From the NCBI GenBank assembly GCA_018894105.1, contig CM032124.1:2899501-2963500 (forward strand): 64,000 bases of DNA, read 5' to 3'. This document shows positions 39,151-51,315 of this stretch, piece after piece. The position numbers and the translations under genes are program-made. The notes under the pieces were generated by a model, which searched no databases, was not told the DNA's origin, and saw only the letters and a program-made list of their open reading frames with translations. Numbering within the stretch: the stretch's first letter is position 1; each line of letters opens with the position of its first letter. This DNA is from Jacaranda mimosifolia (taxonomy: Eukaryota > Streptophyta > Magnoliopsida > Lamiales > Bignoniaceae).

Positions 39151-39979
39151 TACCACTTTCAGATAATTTCATCGTATAATTTCAGGTAAAAAGAAGTATA
39201 AACCTCAAAAAAGTGAAGTACAACTTTTATGCCTTTCAAGTACAAATCAAAAACTTCCCATCTTACAAATAAAATTATATATATCAATTGGGTTCAAGTG
39301 TTTAACAACTAAATAAGAAATAAAAACCCTAAACATGAGAAAATAGACAAGAAATAAGTATAACACTGAAAAATCACAGACATTTAAAACTGTAAATGCA
39401 GAAAACATACATTTGTTTCTTTTTATCACTTCTTTTTGTATTTCGCTTCTTGTTGCCATTGTTTCTCCTTCCATTGTCACAAAAAAAATGGCAAAAAATT
39501 TGGTATCTTTTTTTTTCTTTCTTTCTCGCATCAATGGCAGAGGAACGATTTCGCGCCCTTTTGTTTGGCCGCTTGGAGAAGTCGTCGATTTTAGAAAAAA
39601 AATAAATGAAAGCATTCTTCTTGAAGAGAAAAACGCATTTCTCAGGTATTTTTGTTGTTTTCTCTAACTACAAGGATATATGTGTCTTTCTAAAAGATAT
39701 GGGGAGTGATTTCTAAGTTTTGTGAAAAAGTAGGGAGTTTAGTGTGTAAAAATTCAAATGGGGACTGATCACTAAAATGAAAGTAGGATTAGGGATTTTT
39801 TTCTAATTAACCGTTGATTTAACCTGATTTGTTGCTAAGCCTGTTAAACTTGGACTATGTTCTTACTCTTTTTTCCATAATATTTTCCAATTCCTAGGAT
39901 ACACCCAAAATATATACACATTTTGTAATTCTTCTTCCAAAAATACAAAAAATTCCTCCCCAAAATAATTTCAAAATAC

Positions 39980-40718
39980 CAGTATTTTGAAAATCGGACT
40001 GGATCGGCCGGTCAGACCGGTGACCGGTGGCCAATCTGGTCTGGTTGATGTCTGAAAATCGGTGCCGGTCAAAACCGATCAAAAATCGGTTGAACCGGTA
40101 CCGGTTCAACCGATTTTTGATCGATTCACTACTTTTTTTTTTTTTGAAAATTTAAAAATTATTTTTTTAAAAAAAAAGTAAAAAAGAAAAGAGAAATTAT
40201 AAATTGAAGATGATAATTAAAGATTTTGGACATGTAATTTTTTGAAATATGAATTTATTTTCTTGATATTTAATGAAGTGGTAGTTATATGTGAATGTTA
40301 ATGTTTAATTTGTTATTTTATTTTGTTTAATCTCTCTTAAATTATGTTGAATATTTAGCGTAGAAGAATTTATTTGTACTTGGAGTTGAAACATGAAATA
40401 AATAATTACTTATATTAATGTGAAATATTATTTTTTATTTATTTATAGTTGATTAATTGTGAAATAGTATTATTTTTTAAAAAATATACTTAAAAATAAG
40501 TAAGTTGAAATTTTTTCAAATAATATTATTTCTATATCAATTGAAAGTTTTATTTTTTGTTAATATTAAAATATTATATATTTTTATAAAATTAAATATA
40601 ATTATTACATCATTATGACGTCATACCGATTAGACTGGTGATCCAACCAGTTGAACCGATTGAACCAGTAACTAGTAAGGTCACCGATTTTTTGTTCGAT
40701 CCGATTTTGAAAACATTG
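39980..40718. mobile_element. hAT-type MITE, perfect 8 bp TSD
   Basis: Ends CAGTATTTTGAAAATCGGA and, inverted, CAATGTTTTCAAAATCGGA. The duplication CAAAATAC is at 39972-39979 and 40719-40726. The subterminal region is rich in CCGGT/ACCGG palindromes (ACCGGTACCGGT). No coding. Confidence 0.88.
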
Positions 40719-41139
40719 CAAAATACTCCATAAACCACACCTTCCTAACCTATCCCTCACTTTTTCACTCTACTTTTCACATCACTTATTCATTTATTTC
40801 TATCTTACTTCACTTATCCACATATATATATATATATGTAAAAATATAATTTTACTAGTTATAAAATTCTAAAACTTTTGTTTAAAAGTTTAATTAATTA
40901 ATAATCGAAAAAAATAATTAATTTTAATTAAATATTATTTATATTATTACTAAATAATTAATTAATTAAATTAGTTATTAATTAAATGATGTATTTAATT
41001 ATATTTAATATTTAATGTATAGACTAGATGTTACATTTATTCATGTAATAAATAATTTAAGATATTTTAATTTGATATGATGGATAAATTAATCTTCTTC
41101 AAAAGAAAAAAATGGTCTTCATTAAATATTAATCTTTAG

Positions 41140-41184
41140 ATTTATTTAAAATAATAATAATAAATTTAATTATTATTTAATAAT
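41140..41184. repeat. 45 bp target duplication, left copy (small viral insertion)
   Basis: Identical to 44692-44736 except for one base. It consists of host TIR-element sequence, not viral sequence. Confidence 0.85.
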
Positions 41185-41689
41185 TGAAAATTCATTTATC
41201 TGAATTTAACTAGCCCACCAAGTATGAATTCTGGACCTAAGGTACCCCAAAATGCCCACAAATGCCAAACCCAGGCAAACAAGGGCAAACAGGGTAAATA
41301 TTCAGAGAGCAACATACTTGGAGTGCCGTTAAGCCTCAAAACCCAATCATAACTGGATAATCAAGCCACAGATCTAAATTCTTCTACATAGTCCTATGTT
41401 TAAGTGACCATATCAATATAGACTATATTTAAATCATACATGTTTATCACTTAAATTCTTAGCCTTCCATTAGGCTAAGTTTAAACAAATAAAAATTTTA
41501 TAAACAAAAATAAAATTTAAACTAACCGGTAAGGGACTTTCAAAACAACTCTGTATTATACAAATTAAACTAAACTTAAAGAAGAAAAATTTACAAGAGA
41601 GGAAATTACAAAAGGGGAGTACAGGGAAATTACAGAAGGAAAGTAGGGGTTTTCGGCTCCAGGCTCTTTCTTTCTGTCTAACCTATCTC

Positions 41690-41702
41690 TATTTATAGAC
41701 AA
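41690..41702 (-). promoter_or_regulatory. viral TATA box, small insertion, minus arm
   Basis: On the minus strand TGTCTATAAATAG follows two palindromic GATT(T/C)...AAATCC modules, the same arrangement as at 52950. Confidence 0.6.
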
Positions 41703-41887
41703 AAAAAATACTATGCGGATTTCAAAATTTTGGAATCCGAATGGTAAAAAGAGAATTACTGTGTGGATTTCAAAAATTTTCAAATCCGAACAGTAAAAAT
41801 AAACAGTAAAAAGTGAACGGTCTATTACTATTCAAACAGTAAAATTACTATTTATCCTATTACATATTACAAATTTAACCTTCAATT

Positions 41888-42600
41888 TTAATTTTCTTCT
41901 CCTTTTCTGAGTGCAGCCAAGATTTTATTAATGTCATGGGAAGAAGGAATATCATCTTCTGGGTTCTGCGATTCGCCAGCCAAACATTCATATTGATTTT
42001 CATCGGTCTTCGATCTCGAAGAATTGGCCATTGAAATATTATCATCATCTTCACTTGAACATTCACTATCATCCTGGTCTTTAAGTTCTTCTTGTACCAT
42101 AATAATGACTTCTTTTAACAAATCTGCCTTGGACAATTTTCTTTTGCGCATTTTAATATTTTCTGAGGCTTTGCCAAATATTGATGAAGCTTCTCTTTTT
42201 TTATCAGACTCAAACTTCTCTTTATAAATTTGAGTGGCCTTAAAAATATTATTTAAGGTTTCCTGTCCTTCTATTTGGCCTTTATTCTTATCTCTTTGGA
42301 GCATTTTATTCCACCATTTGATGTAAAATGAACGATATAAACAGAGAATATTATCTTTAGAAAAGCCAACTTCTGGCACCCATCTCCATATCCATGGGAT
42401 TAAAAACTCAATGAAGAAAAATATGGCAGCTTTATTAGTAACCATTTGATTTTCTTCTTCTGTCTTGATAAGCTCTAGAGAATATTGGCTCAACTGTTTA
42501 TAAGCTTGTCTAAACTGGTCCGGGAGAATATTATGACTGGGACCATATGATTTCCACCAAGCAAAAAATCAATTTGGTATGAAATTATTAAAAACCTCAG
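41888..42600 (-). pseudogene. viral downstream ORF (unknown function), C-terminal part, minus arm
   Basis: An open stretch of 201 codons (42493-41888), with homology continuing upstream to about 42650. It contains the conserved Trp-rich core (IPWIWRWVPE, YIKWWNKML), a basic helix and an acidic Ser-rich tail ending NKILAALRK. It is the longest uninterrupted version of this C-terminal region here. The N-terminal half is missing. The function is not known to me. Confidence 0.7.
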
Positions 42601-42654
42601 GACACACCTTAATAAATCAGGTATGTTTTTTCCTGAAATTTTCGTAAAGAAAAA

Positions 42655-42871
42655 ATAGATAGTCTTAATAGAGAGATAAATGGTCTAGAAGAAAAAATTG
42701 ATAAACAGTTTATAAATCCTTCCCCAGACTTAATTGCTATGCCTAGTATTCAACCTCATCTTGAAATTGATAATTTCATACTTAGAGATGTTTTTGAGTT
42801 AAAGAAGGTAATAACCAAAAAATTTACAGAATTTAGGATTTCTACTCTTCATAAGGAGTTAGATGATAGAT
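42655..42871 (+). pseudogene. viral coat-region fragment with empty MITE site
   Basis: Matches 46815-46985 joined to 47596-47660. The site CCAAAAAA at 42814-42821 is uninterrupted, whereas both large viral copies carry a 0.6 kb MITE there. It also has Leu (TTA) where both large copies have TAG (46893-46895). It ends abruptly at 42871, fused to downstream-ORF sequence. Confidence 0.75.
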
Positions 42872-43946
42872 CTTAAATGGGAAAATGATCCTTGGATGAT
42901 AATTCAAAGATATCTTGATACAACATTATATGCTGCGGGGTCTTATAAACCTAGATTCTATTTTAAAAATATTTTAATTGTCACTAGTTCTTGTGAGATT
43001 TCACATTTTTTTCCCAGCTCACAAAAGAAAAATGTTTTTAATTTAAGTAAAATAATAATTAAAAAAATAATTTCTATTGAAGAATGGGGTATATCCTCAT
43101 TAAAAGAAAAAGAGTTTTTTCTTAAAGATAATAGAATTACTTATAAATTTAATTACTGGGATTATATCCAAGCCTTCAAAAATGTTTCTCTTTACGAAAA
43201 TCCCTGGAAAAAACATACCTGATTTATTAAGATGTGTCCTGAAGTTTTTAATAATTTCATACCAAATTGGTTTTTTGCTTGGTGAAAATCATATGGTTCC
43301 AGTCATAATATTCTCCCGAACCAGTTTAGACAAGCTTATGAGCAGTGGAGCCAATATTCTCCAGAGCTTATCAAGACAGAAGAAGAAAATCAAATGGTTA
43401 CTAACAAAGCTGCCATGTTCTTCTTCATTGAGTTTTCAATCCCATGGATATGGAAATGGGTGCCAGAAGTTGGCTTTTCTAAAGATAATATTCCCTGTTT
43501 ATATCTTTCATTTTACATCAAATGGTGGAATAAAATGCTCTAAAGAGATAAGGATAAAGGCCAAATAGAAGGACAGAAAACCCTAAATAATATTTTTAAG
43601 GCCACTCAAATTTATAAGGAGAAGTTTGAGTCTGATAAAAAGAGAGAAGCTTCAATATTTGGCAAAGCTTTAGAAAAGATTAAAATGCGCAAAGGAAAAT
43701 TGTTCAAGGCAGATTTGTTAAAAGAAGTCCTTAATATGGTACAAGAAGAACTTAAAGACCAGGATGATGGTGAATGTTAAAGAGAAGATGATGATAATAT
43801 TTCAATGGCCAATTTTTCGAGATCGAAGACCGGTGAAAATCAATATGAATGTTTGGCTGGCGAATCGCAGAACCCAGAAGATGATATTCCTTCTTCCCAG
43901 GACATTAATAAAATCTTGGCCGCACTCAGAAAAGGAGAAGAAAATT
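42872..43946 (+). pseudogene. viral downstream ORF (unknown function), plus arm, broken
   Basis: Homologous to 51715-52772. Stops and shifts break it near 43222, 43285 (TGA), 43541 (TAA) and 43779 (TAA). Recognisable: YLDTTLYAAGSYKPR, IPWIWKWVPE, and the acidic tail ending DINKILAAL. Confidence 0.75.
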
Positions 43947-44124
43947 AAAATTGAAGATTAAATTTGTAATATGTAATAGGATAAATAGTAATTTTATTGT
44001 TTGAACAGTAATAGACTGTTTCACTTTTTACTGTTCAGATTCGAAAAATTTTGAAATTCGCACAGTAATTCTCTTTTTACTATTCGGATTCCAAAACTTT
44101 GAAATCCGCATAGTATTCTTTTTG

Positions 44125-44136
44125 TCTATAAATTGA
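44125..44136 (+). promoter_or_regulatory. viral TATA box, small insertion, plus arm
   Basis: GTCTATAAATTG preceded by two ACTGTTC...GATT...AAATCCGC..AGT palindromes at about 44028-44063 and 44078-44113. Confidence 0.6.
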
Positions 44137-44691
44137 GATAGGTTAAACAGAAAGAAAGAGCCTAGAGCCGAAAACCCATACTTTCCTTCTGTAATTTTCC
44201 TGTACTCCCCTTTTATAATTTCCTCTCTTGTAAATTTTTCTTCTTTAAGTTTAGTTTAATTTGTATAATACAGAGCTGTTTTGAAAGTCCCTTACAGGTT
44301 AGTTTAAAATTTATTTCTGTTTATAAAATTTTTATTTGCTTAAGCTTAGCCTAATGGAAGGCTAAGAATTTAAGTGTTAAACATGTATGATTTAAATATA
44401 GTCTATATTGTTGTGGTCACTTAAGCATAGGACTATGTAGAAGGATTTAGATCTGTGGCTTGGTTATCCAGTTATGATTGGGTTTTGAGACTTAACGGCA
44501 CTCCAAGTATGTTGCTCTCTGGATATTTACCCTGTTTGTCTGGGTTTGGCATTTGTGGGCGTTTTGGGGTACCTTGGGTCAAGAATTCATACTTGGTGGG
44601 CTAGTTAAATTCAGGTAAATGAATTTCCAGTTATGTAATGCTGTGAACTGCCCGATCTGAAACCTCCTTCATAAGATCCTGCCCTCTTTAT

Positions 44692-44736
44692 ATTTATTTA
44701 AAATTATAATAATAAATTTAATTATTATTTAATAAT
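44692..44736. repeat. 45 bp target duplication, right copy
   Basis: See 41140-41184. About 11 bases of filler (TGCCCTCTTT) lie between the viral end and this copy. Confidence 0.85.
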
Positions 44737-44924
44737 ATATTAAATTTAATAAACTAATATTAATATAATTAAAATAATTATTGATAAAATTAATTAAATT
44801 TAAGTAAAAATTATTTGATTGTGTACTAAATAATTTATTTACTAAATACTTTGTTAATTAAATAATGAACTAAAGCAATTAAATAACATATTAAATTAAT
44901 TAAATTAATTTATTTAATTATTTA

Positions 44925-45037
44925 AATACTTGTATTTATATATTAATTTTGTTTTATATTTCATTCACGTGTACTTAAATATTGGGTTTATTTGTCTAAT
45001 AAATAATTTAAGATGATTCAATTTCATATGATAAAAA
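44925..45037. repeat. 113 bp target duplication, left copy (large viral insertion)
   Basis: Identical to 61595-61707 except for two substitutions. The sequence belongs to the host TIR element (compare 30725-30830). Confidence 0.88.
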
Positions 45038-45148
45038 CAGAATTCATACTTGGTGAGCTAGTTAAATTCAGGTAAACAGTCCCAGTCATGTAATGCTGTG
45101 ATTTCACAGCCTGATCTGTGGCCCCCTTCATAAGATCCAGTGCATAAA

Positions 45149-45165
45149 TGGTATCGGAGCCATGG
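45149..45165 (+). other. viral primer-binding site (tRNA-Met)
   Basis: TGGTATCGGAGCCATGG matches the plant pararetrovirus consensus complementary to initiator tRNA-Met, with one A-to-G change from TGGTATCAGAGC. It is the only primer site in the four viral segments; the others stop just before it or start after it. Confidence 0.85.
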
Positions 45166-45212
45166 ATGTATAGGAAGTATTTAATGATTGCATGATTAAC
45201 ACTTTCTTAAAA

Positions 45213-46271
45213 ATGAATTTTATAAAAAGAAAATATTCTTTTATTAAAAATACTAGGATGGAGGAAATAGATCTTCTAGTTAATATTGAACTTCTTAATA
45301 AATGGACCATTCCTAAAGTGGATCCACAATTAATTTACCAATATGGTACTTTTGAAAAAATTGGTTTAAAACAAATTGTTAAAACCACTGAGGAATCAAT
45401 TCCCCTTTGTAAAGATGATATTACTTTACAGCTTTTAGATAGATCTGATATTGATAGATATAGATCTGAATACAGATTTATTCATGTTGGTTTAATTCAA
45501 GTTGCTTTTAAACCACTTACTCTTGATAATCTCCCTGATAGTTTTGTTGCAATTTTGCGTGATGCTCGCAATTTAAATTGGAAGCATTCAATTATGGGTA
45601 TTATACAATCCAGCTTAGCACATGGCCTAGTTTATTTTGAGGTTTATCCTAATTTGCAGTTATCTTTAACTGATGTTAATAGTTTACATGCTTTAACTTT
45701 GAATGTGAAGTTGCATGGTTATACTTATATGACTAATACTGAAACGATTTGCATTACTTATTGTATTTATTATATATTGTTTCATACACTGAATCCTATG
45801 TGTAAGATGATTAATAATCATAATAATGAAACTATTTTAATTGAGACTAATTTTTGCAAATCTCACATCACCACTAGAAAACCAATAAAGTGGGACGATG
45901 TTCAATTTCCTGATAATTGGAAAATGGCTAATGTTGTTCCTGTTCAATCGGTAATACAAAATGAAGTTAATAAGATAGTTCAGACTCCTGATGGAGATGC
46001 TACTATTGAGTTTAAACAACCTGTTAATAATAAAATGTTAAAATCAAATGGAACTAATAATAGGTCCTCTTTTTCTTCTTTCTCTATTTTTGATCCAATT
46101 GATTATATTGTTGATACTCCTAATACTTCAAGAGCTTCAACATCTAGGATTAATGAATCTAGAAAAGATAATTTGGAAAATCATTTTAATAAGTTAAAGA
46201 TTTCCTCAGATAATATTGTGCATGGTATTCCTATTGATCATGATAGTGATGGTTCCATTGAACCTACTTAA
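45213..46271 (+). pseudogene. viral movement protein domain (30K superfamily), copy 1
   Basis: In the virus this domain lets the genome pass through plasmodesmata. The start at 45213 is chosen to agree with copy 2 (an in-frame ATG also exists at 45192). The segment YRFIHVGLIQVAFKPLT, followed by ILRDARN and a GIIQSSLAHG-VYF-YPNLQLSLTD region, is the classic caulimovirid 30K core. A stop at 46269 and a one-base difference from copy 2 near 46297 break the link to the coat region. The frame resumes to 46529. Confidence 0.8.
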
Positions 46272-49045
46272 TCTAATATGGATTTTTCTTGTGAGAAATA
46301 CTCGTATTTAATTGTTTTGTTTTTAATGGAAAAACAAAAATTGAATTTTTCAGAAGGATCTTATAATAGAAAGTTGATACAGCTTGAGTTTAATAAAGAT
46401 CGTTGGCAATGTTTTCGAAAATGGTTTTTTGAAAATTTTATTAAAGACCAACAAACTTATTTTCAAAATCAATTTTACAAATTTGTAGAAGAAAAGAATC
46501 AAATTGTTTTTTTGTTGCATGGTTTATAGTTACTTATATTGAAAGAACTATATTTGTATTCTTGAAAGAACTTATATTTTTGAAAATGGGAGGAAGGAAA
46601 ATACTATATTCCCTCCTCAAGACCGGTTTAAAATTGAGGGTAATAATATTTTGTTGTTTTCTGCTTTTAATAAATTGCTTGATAATGATCAAGCTCAAGT
46701 TCTATTCGTAATATGAATGTTTTAATAAAATAGCAAAATTATGCTAATTTGTATTTGAATGTTCTTGGTGAGTCTTTATTTCAACTTGATCATAGACTTA
46801 CTAGTATAATGCAAAGAATAGATAGTCTTAATAAAGATATCACTGGTTTGGAAGAAAAAATTGATAAACAGTTTATACATCCTTCTCCAGATTAGATTGC
46901 AATGCCTTCAATTCAACCCCCTCCTGAAATTGATAATTTCATTCTTAGGGATGTCTTTGAATTAGAAAGGGTAATAACTAAGAAATAGAGATGGCAATGG
47001 GGCGGGTCTGGGGCGGGTCTTGCAGGACCCTGGACCCGTCCCGCCTTACCTTTGGACCCGAACCCGGCTGGTTGGTCCCGCCTACCCCCTTTTTTTTTGT
47101 GTATATATTTTTTACCTTCTTTTCTTCATAATCACTTGAATATACAGATTTTGCTCTAGTGAGTATCGGGTTTGAAAGAATAAAATTGAAACAAGTTGAA
47201 AAAAATAAAAGAAGCCCTAATTTGCTAATATAGTATTATAACCTAATAATACTTATACTTATATATAATATATATGTTATATGTAATATAATATAATATA
47301 TAAATATATACATGTAAAATATATGTTATATATAATATATAATATAAATATATATATGCAATATATATGTTATATATAATATATATAATATAATATAATA
47401 TATAATATAAATATATATTATATAATATAATATAGGATGGGACCGGAGCGGGTCCACCAAAACCCGCTACCCGCCCCAGACCCGGCGGGTCTTGATTATC
47501 AAGACGCGCTACCCGCCCCATCCCCATTTTTTTCACCCCAAACCCACCCCATCCGAGGCAGGGCCCCGATTTATCCGAACTCATTGCCATCCCTACTGAG
47601 AAATTTGCTGAATTTAGAATTTCTACTCTTAATAATGAGCTAGATGATAGGTCTTACAATGATAAGGTTAGGGACGAGATTAATAAAATTCAGAATTATG
47701 CTGATAGGCTAACAATGAGAAATTATTATTATCCTAGGCCTACACCACATGATGTTTTGCATGAAGAACAAGATTTAGTTCTTAACAATTCATATTCTGG
47801 TAAAAACATCTATGAATGGAACTTGGATGGTTTTACTGAACGTCATATTTATAATTTGGTACATAGAATGCTTATGTACAGTACTATTTGTAAGAATAAT
47901 GGTAATACCGATAAAACTATTGCAAAAATGATTGTTGCAGATTTTACTGGCCAATTGAAAGGCTGGGGGGATAATTATTTGTCCTCTGATAATCGAAATG
48001 AAATTTTGTTTGCTGTTAAACAGGAAGGAACTAGTAATGGTTCTGAGAATTTTGTTTACACTTTGATTGTTACTATTATAGAACATTTTACTGGCAGATA
48101 GACTAATAATTTTGAGCACATTAGAACCTTATTGAATGGTTTGAAGTGTCAGAGTCTTACATCTTTTAGGTGGTATAAGGACACCTTTCTTTCTAGAGTA
48201 ATGGAACTCCCAGAGTCAAATAGTGACCATTGGAAATCAAAATTTATTGATGGTTTGCCTTCTTTGTTTGCCGAGAGAGTTAGAAAAACCCTTAGGCAGA
48301 ATGAGTCTAATATAAACTATGGTAAATTTACTTATGGCAAGTTAATTGGAACTTGTATAAAGGAAGGATTAGCCCTGTGTAATGAGATAAAATTGAATCA
48401 ACAGATTAAGCGTAATAATATTACGGAAAGAAAACAATTAGGTCAATTTTGTGGTCAGTTTGGGATGGAAAACCCCAAACAGGTTAATAATAAACCTCAA
48501 AAAGATAATAATGAGAGTTATAGGAAAAAATCTAGGAAGAAAACTCATAAACAAACGAGAGAAAAACAGAAAGAAAAAATGAGACGTTATAGAGAGTCTG
48601 GTAATTATAGAGAACCTAGACCTTCTAATAGAACCATAAGAAAGAAATTTCATAAATATGGTGCATGTTATAAGTGTGGCAAGGTAGGTCACTATGCTGA
48701 TAAGTGTAGGATGAGAGAAAGGATTAATAATCTTGATATTGATGATAATCTTAAGGATATTCTTTATAAGTTGATGCTTGAATCTGATGATGATATTGAT
48801 TCTGCTGTTTCTGATAATATAATGAATGTGCTGATAGTTCTAGTTCTGAATGTGATCCTTGTAAAAAAGGATTATCTTGTGATAATACTGAAACTGATAA
48901 TAGTAGTAAATCAGATGGTGATGATATGTATAATCTGATTTCTCAATTTTCTGAATTGAATGTTCTTAGTAATGATAATACTATTGAATTTTTGAAAATG
49001 ATAAAAGATCCAATTTTAAGATCTAAAATTATTGATGAAATGTAG
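46272..49045 (+). pseudogene. viral coat protein region with CCHC knuckle, copy 1
   Basis: N-terminal part 46278-46985 (a coiled-coil-like segment lies near 46800-46890), interrupted by a MITE (46986-47595). It then runs 47604-48101 and 48132-48938. The zinc knuckle CYKCGKVGHYADKC is at 48666-48707 after a long Lys/Arg-rich stretch, typical of a caulimovirid capsid. Lesions: stops at 46893 and 48099, and a one-base deletion near 48820. A TAG at 49043 ends the region. The stops at 46893, 48099 and 49043 are shared with copy 2. Inactive. Confidence 0.8.
46986..47595. mobile_element. hAT-type MITE inside viral copy 1 (610 bp)
   Basis: Ends TAGAGATGGCAATGGGGCGG and, inverted, TAGGGATGGCAATGAG. 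The 8 bp duplication is CTAAGAAA (46978-46985) / CTGAGAAA (47596-47603). GC-rich ends (GGGGCGGG) flank a (TA)-rich core. The small viral insertion has the empty site (42814-42821). Confidence 0.88.
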
Positions 49046-50058
49046 AATGTTCCCTCTTCATCTTCCCCCTCTTCTTCTTTCCCTTCTAAATTTGATAGTA
49101 ATATGCTTTCTGATAGTGATCCTTATTCAATGTATGAAGTTTATAAAATCTTAGAAGATAGGAATAAGAATAGTAGTCCTACCACTGTTATTGATCTTAA
49201 AAAAGAAGTTGATAACTTAAGGAAAGAAATAATATAATTAAAAAGAAATAATGTGTTTCTTGAAGAACGTATGAGAAAATTAGAAATTGCTCAGGGAAAA
49301 CAGATTGTCCCTAGAATAGATAATTTGTTTGATATTATTCCCAACAATGTTTCTAATAATATTCAATCTGATGATTTCCTTTCTAAATTAGAAATGGTTA
49401 CTTCTCAGAAATGGTTAATAAAGATTAATCTTTTAATTGATAATAATTTTTCAAAAGAATTTGTGGCACTTATTGATAGTGGTGCTGATTTGAATTGTAT
49501 TCAGGAAGGTTTAATTCCTACAAAATATTTTGAAAAAACCACTCATATTTTGCGTTCTGCAAATGGTGAAAAACTTGACATTAATTATAAACTGTCAAAA
49601 GCTTTTATTTGCAAAAATAAAATTTGTATTCCTAATAGTTTTTTATTGGTCAAAAATATTTCTAACCAAATTATTCTTGGTACTCCTTTTTGGAAGAAAA
49701 TATTTCCTCTTAAAAAGGTTGACCAAAATGGTTTTAGTGCTCCTTATAATGGTACTGAATTATATTTTCAATTTATAGTTGAACCCTTTTCTAAAATTCT
49801 TAATAAAATTGAAGATCTTTATAGAGCAAAATCAAATCATATTAATTTCTTAAAACAAGAAATTGTAAGTCTTAATATTGACAACCAATTAGAAAACCCT
49901 AGGTTGAAAGAAAAAATTGCTTTTCTTGAAAACCAATTTGCTTTGTCTGTGTGTAATGAACACCCAAATGCTTTTTGGAATAGAAAGAAGCATATTGTTG
50001 ATCTTCCATATGATATAGCTTTGATGGTAATATTCTTACTAAAGCCCGTCCGTGTCAA
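49046..50058 (+). pseudogene. viral aspartic protease region, copy 1
   Basis: Polyprotein-processing domain. The catalytic motif FVALIDSGADLNCI lies at about 49463-49503, and ILGTPFWKK near 49675 is the second conserved part of a retropepsin fold. A stop at 49238 is shared with copy 2, and a one-base deletion near 50010 separates it from the RT. Confidence 0.8.
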
Positions 50059-51315
50059 ATGAATTCAGAATATCTGGTTTATTATAGAAAGGAAATAGAG
50101 TCCTTGTTACAAAAGAGCTTAATAAGGCCAACCAAGTCTGCTTGGTCCTGTACTGCGTTTTATGTTAATAAACATAGTGAACAAGAACGTGGTGCTCCTA
50201 GATTGGTTATAAATTATAAACCCCTTAATAAGGTTTTAAAATGGATTAAGTATCCTATCCCTAATAAAAAGGATTTGCTTGATAGATTATTTGATGCTAA
50301 TATCTTTTAAAAATTTGATTTGAAATCTGGTCATTGGCAGATTCAAATAGCAGAAAATGATAAATTTAAAATTGCTTTTAATGTTCCATTTGGGCAATAT
50401 GAATGGAATGTAATGCCTTTTGGTCTGAAGAATGCCCCTTCAGAATTCCAAAAAATTATGAATGATATTTTCAATACTTTTAATAGTTTTATCATCATTT
50501 ATATAGATGATATTTTGGTTTTCTCTAATACTATAAAAAATCATTTCAAACATCTTAATATTTTTAAACAAGCTATAATAAATAGTGGTCTTGTTATTTC
50601 TAAACCCAAAATGGTTTTATTTCAAACTAAAATTAAGTTTTTGGGTCATGTTATAGAAAAAGGAAAATTTGTTCCTATTTATAGAAGTATTGAATTCGCT
50701 TCTAAATTTCCTGATAGGATTACTGATAAAACTTAGTTACAAGGGTTTTTGGGTAGTTTGAATTATATTTCTCCTTATTATAAAAATTTAGCCCAAGATA
50801 CTGCTGTTTTATATGATAGACTTAAGAAGGTTCCTAAACCTTGGTCTGATAGTCATACTGCTGCTATTCTTAATATTAAGAATAAGGTTAAACAATTGCC
50901 TTGTTTAATGCTTTCTAATCCAAATTGGGATAAGATTGTTGAAACTGATATAGGATATGGTGGTATATTAACCCAGGTTAATCCTAATAGTAAACAAGAA
51001 ATTCTTGTTCGTTTTTGTTCTGGTAAATGGAATAATAGTCAGAAAAATTATGCTACTGTAGCCAAAGAAATCTTTGCTATAGTTAAATGTGTGCTTAAAT
51101 TTCAAAATGATTTATATAATCAGTTCTTTATAATTAAAACTGATTGTCAAGCTGCTCAATTTATGTTTAATAAGGATTTTAAGCATAATGTTTCCAAACA
51201 AATGTTTACAAGGTGGCCAGCTTATTTAGCCCTTTTTGATTTCAAAATTGTTTATAAAAAGGGAATTCATAATAGTATCCCTGATTTCCTAACCCATGAA
51301 TTCTTGCAGGGATGA
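50059..51315 (+). pseudogene. viral reverse transcriptase and RNase H, copy 1
   Basis: The RT palm is recognisable: APRLVINYKPLN, FDLKSGHWQIQI, MPFGLKNAPSEFQ and the catalytic YIDD box at 50500-50511. RNase H follows (ETD...GYGG near 50941, NYATVAKEIFAI, IKTDCQAAQFMF). Stops at 50308 (TAA) and 50734 (TAG). Relative to copy 2, three residues after the first RNase H Asp are missing. No integrase follows. It ends TGA at 51313, overlapping the next ATG. Confidence 0.85.

Larger units (their letters stand above)
33164..39812. mobile_element. Mutator-like element (MULE), 6.65 kb, 9 bp TSD
   Basis: The terminal 150 bp are inverted repeats (for instance GTGATCAGTCCTCACTTAATTTTT at the left, inverted with changes at 39733-39770). 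The 9 bp flanks ATTGATTCA (33155-33163) and GTTGATTTA (39813-39821) match at 7 of 9, and the intron of gene 1 gives the empty site. Inside are the two ends of a MULE transposase gene and four tandem arrays. It is non-autonomous, because the catalytic region is missing. Confidence 0.8.
41186..44680. mobile_element. endogenous pararetrovirus, small divergent inverted-repeat insertion
   Basis: Two partial viral segments point away from each other: a minus-strand arm 41186-42652 and a plus-strand arm 42653-44680. Each runs from the downstream ORF through the viral promoter into the leader. The plus arm stops in ...TAAGATCC, about 20 bases before the position of the primer-binding site. Between the arms (42653-42871) lies a coat-region fragment, joined by an internal deletion directly to the downstream ORF. 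Flanked by a 45 bp host duplication. Confidence 0.82.

Noticed and set aside
47243..47590. 115-codon ORF rich in Tyr and Ile
   Set aside because: It is the translation of the (TA)n core of a MITE; the same occurs at 59207-59584.
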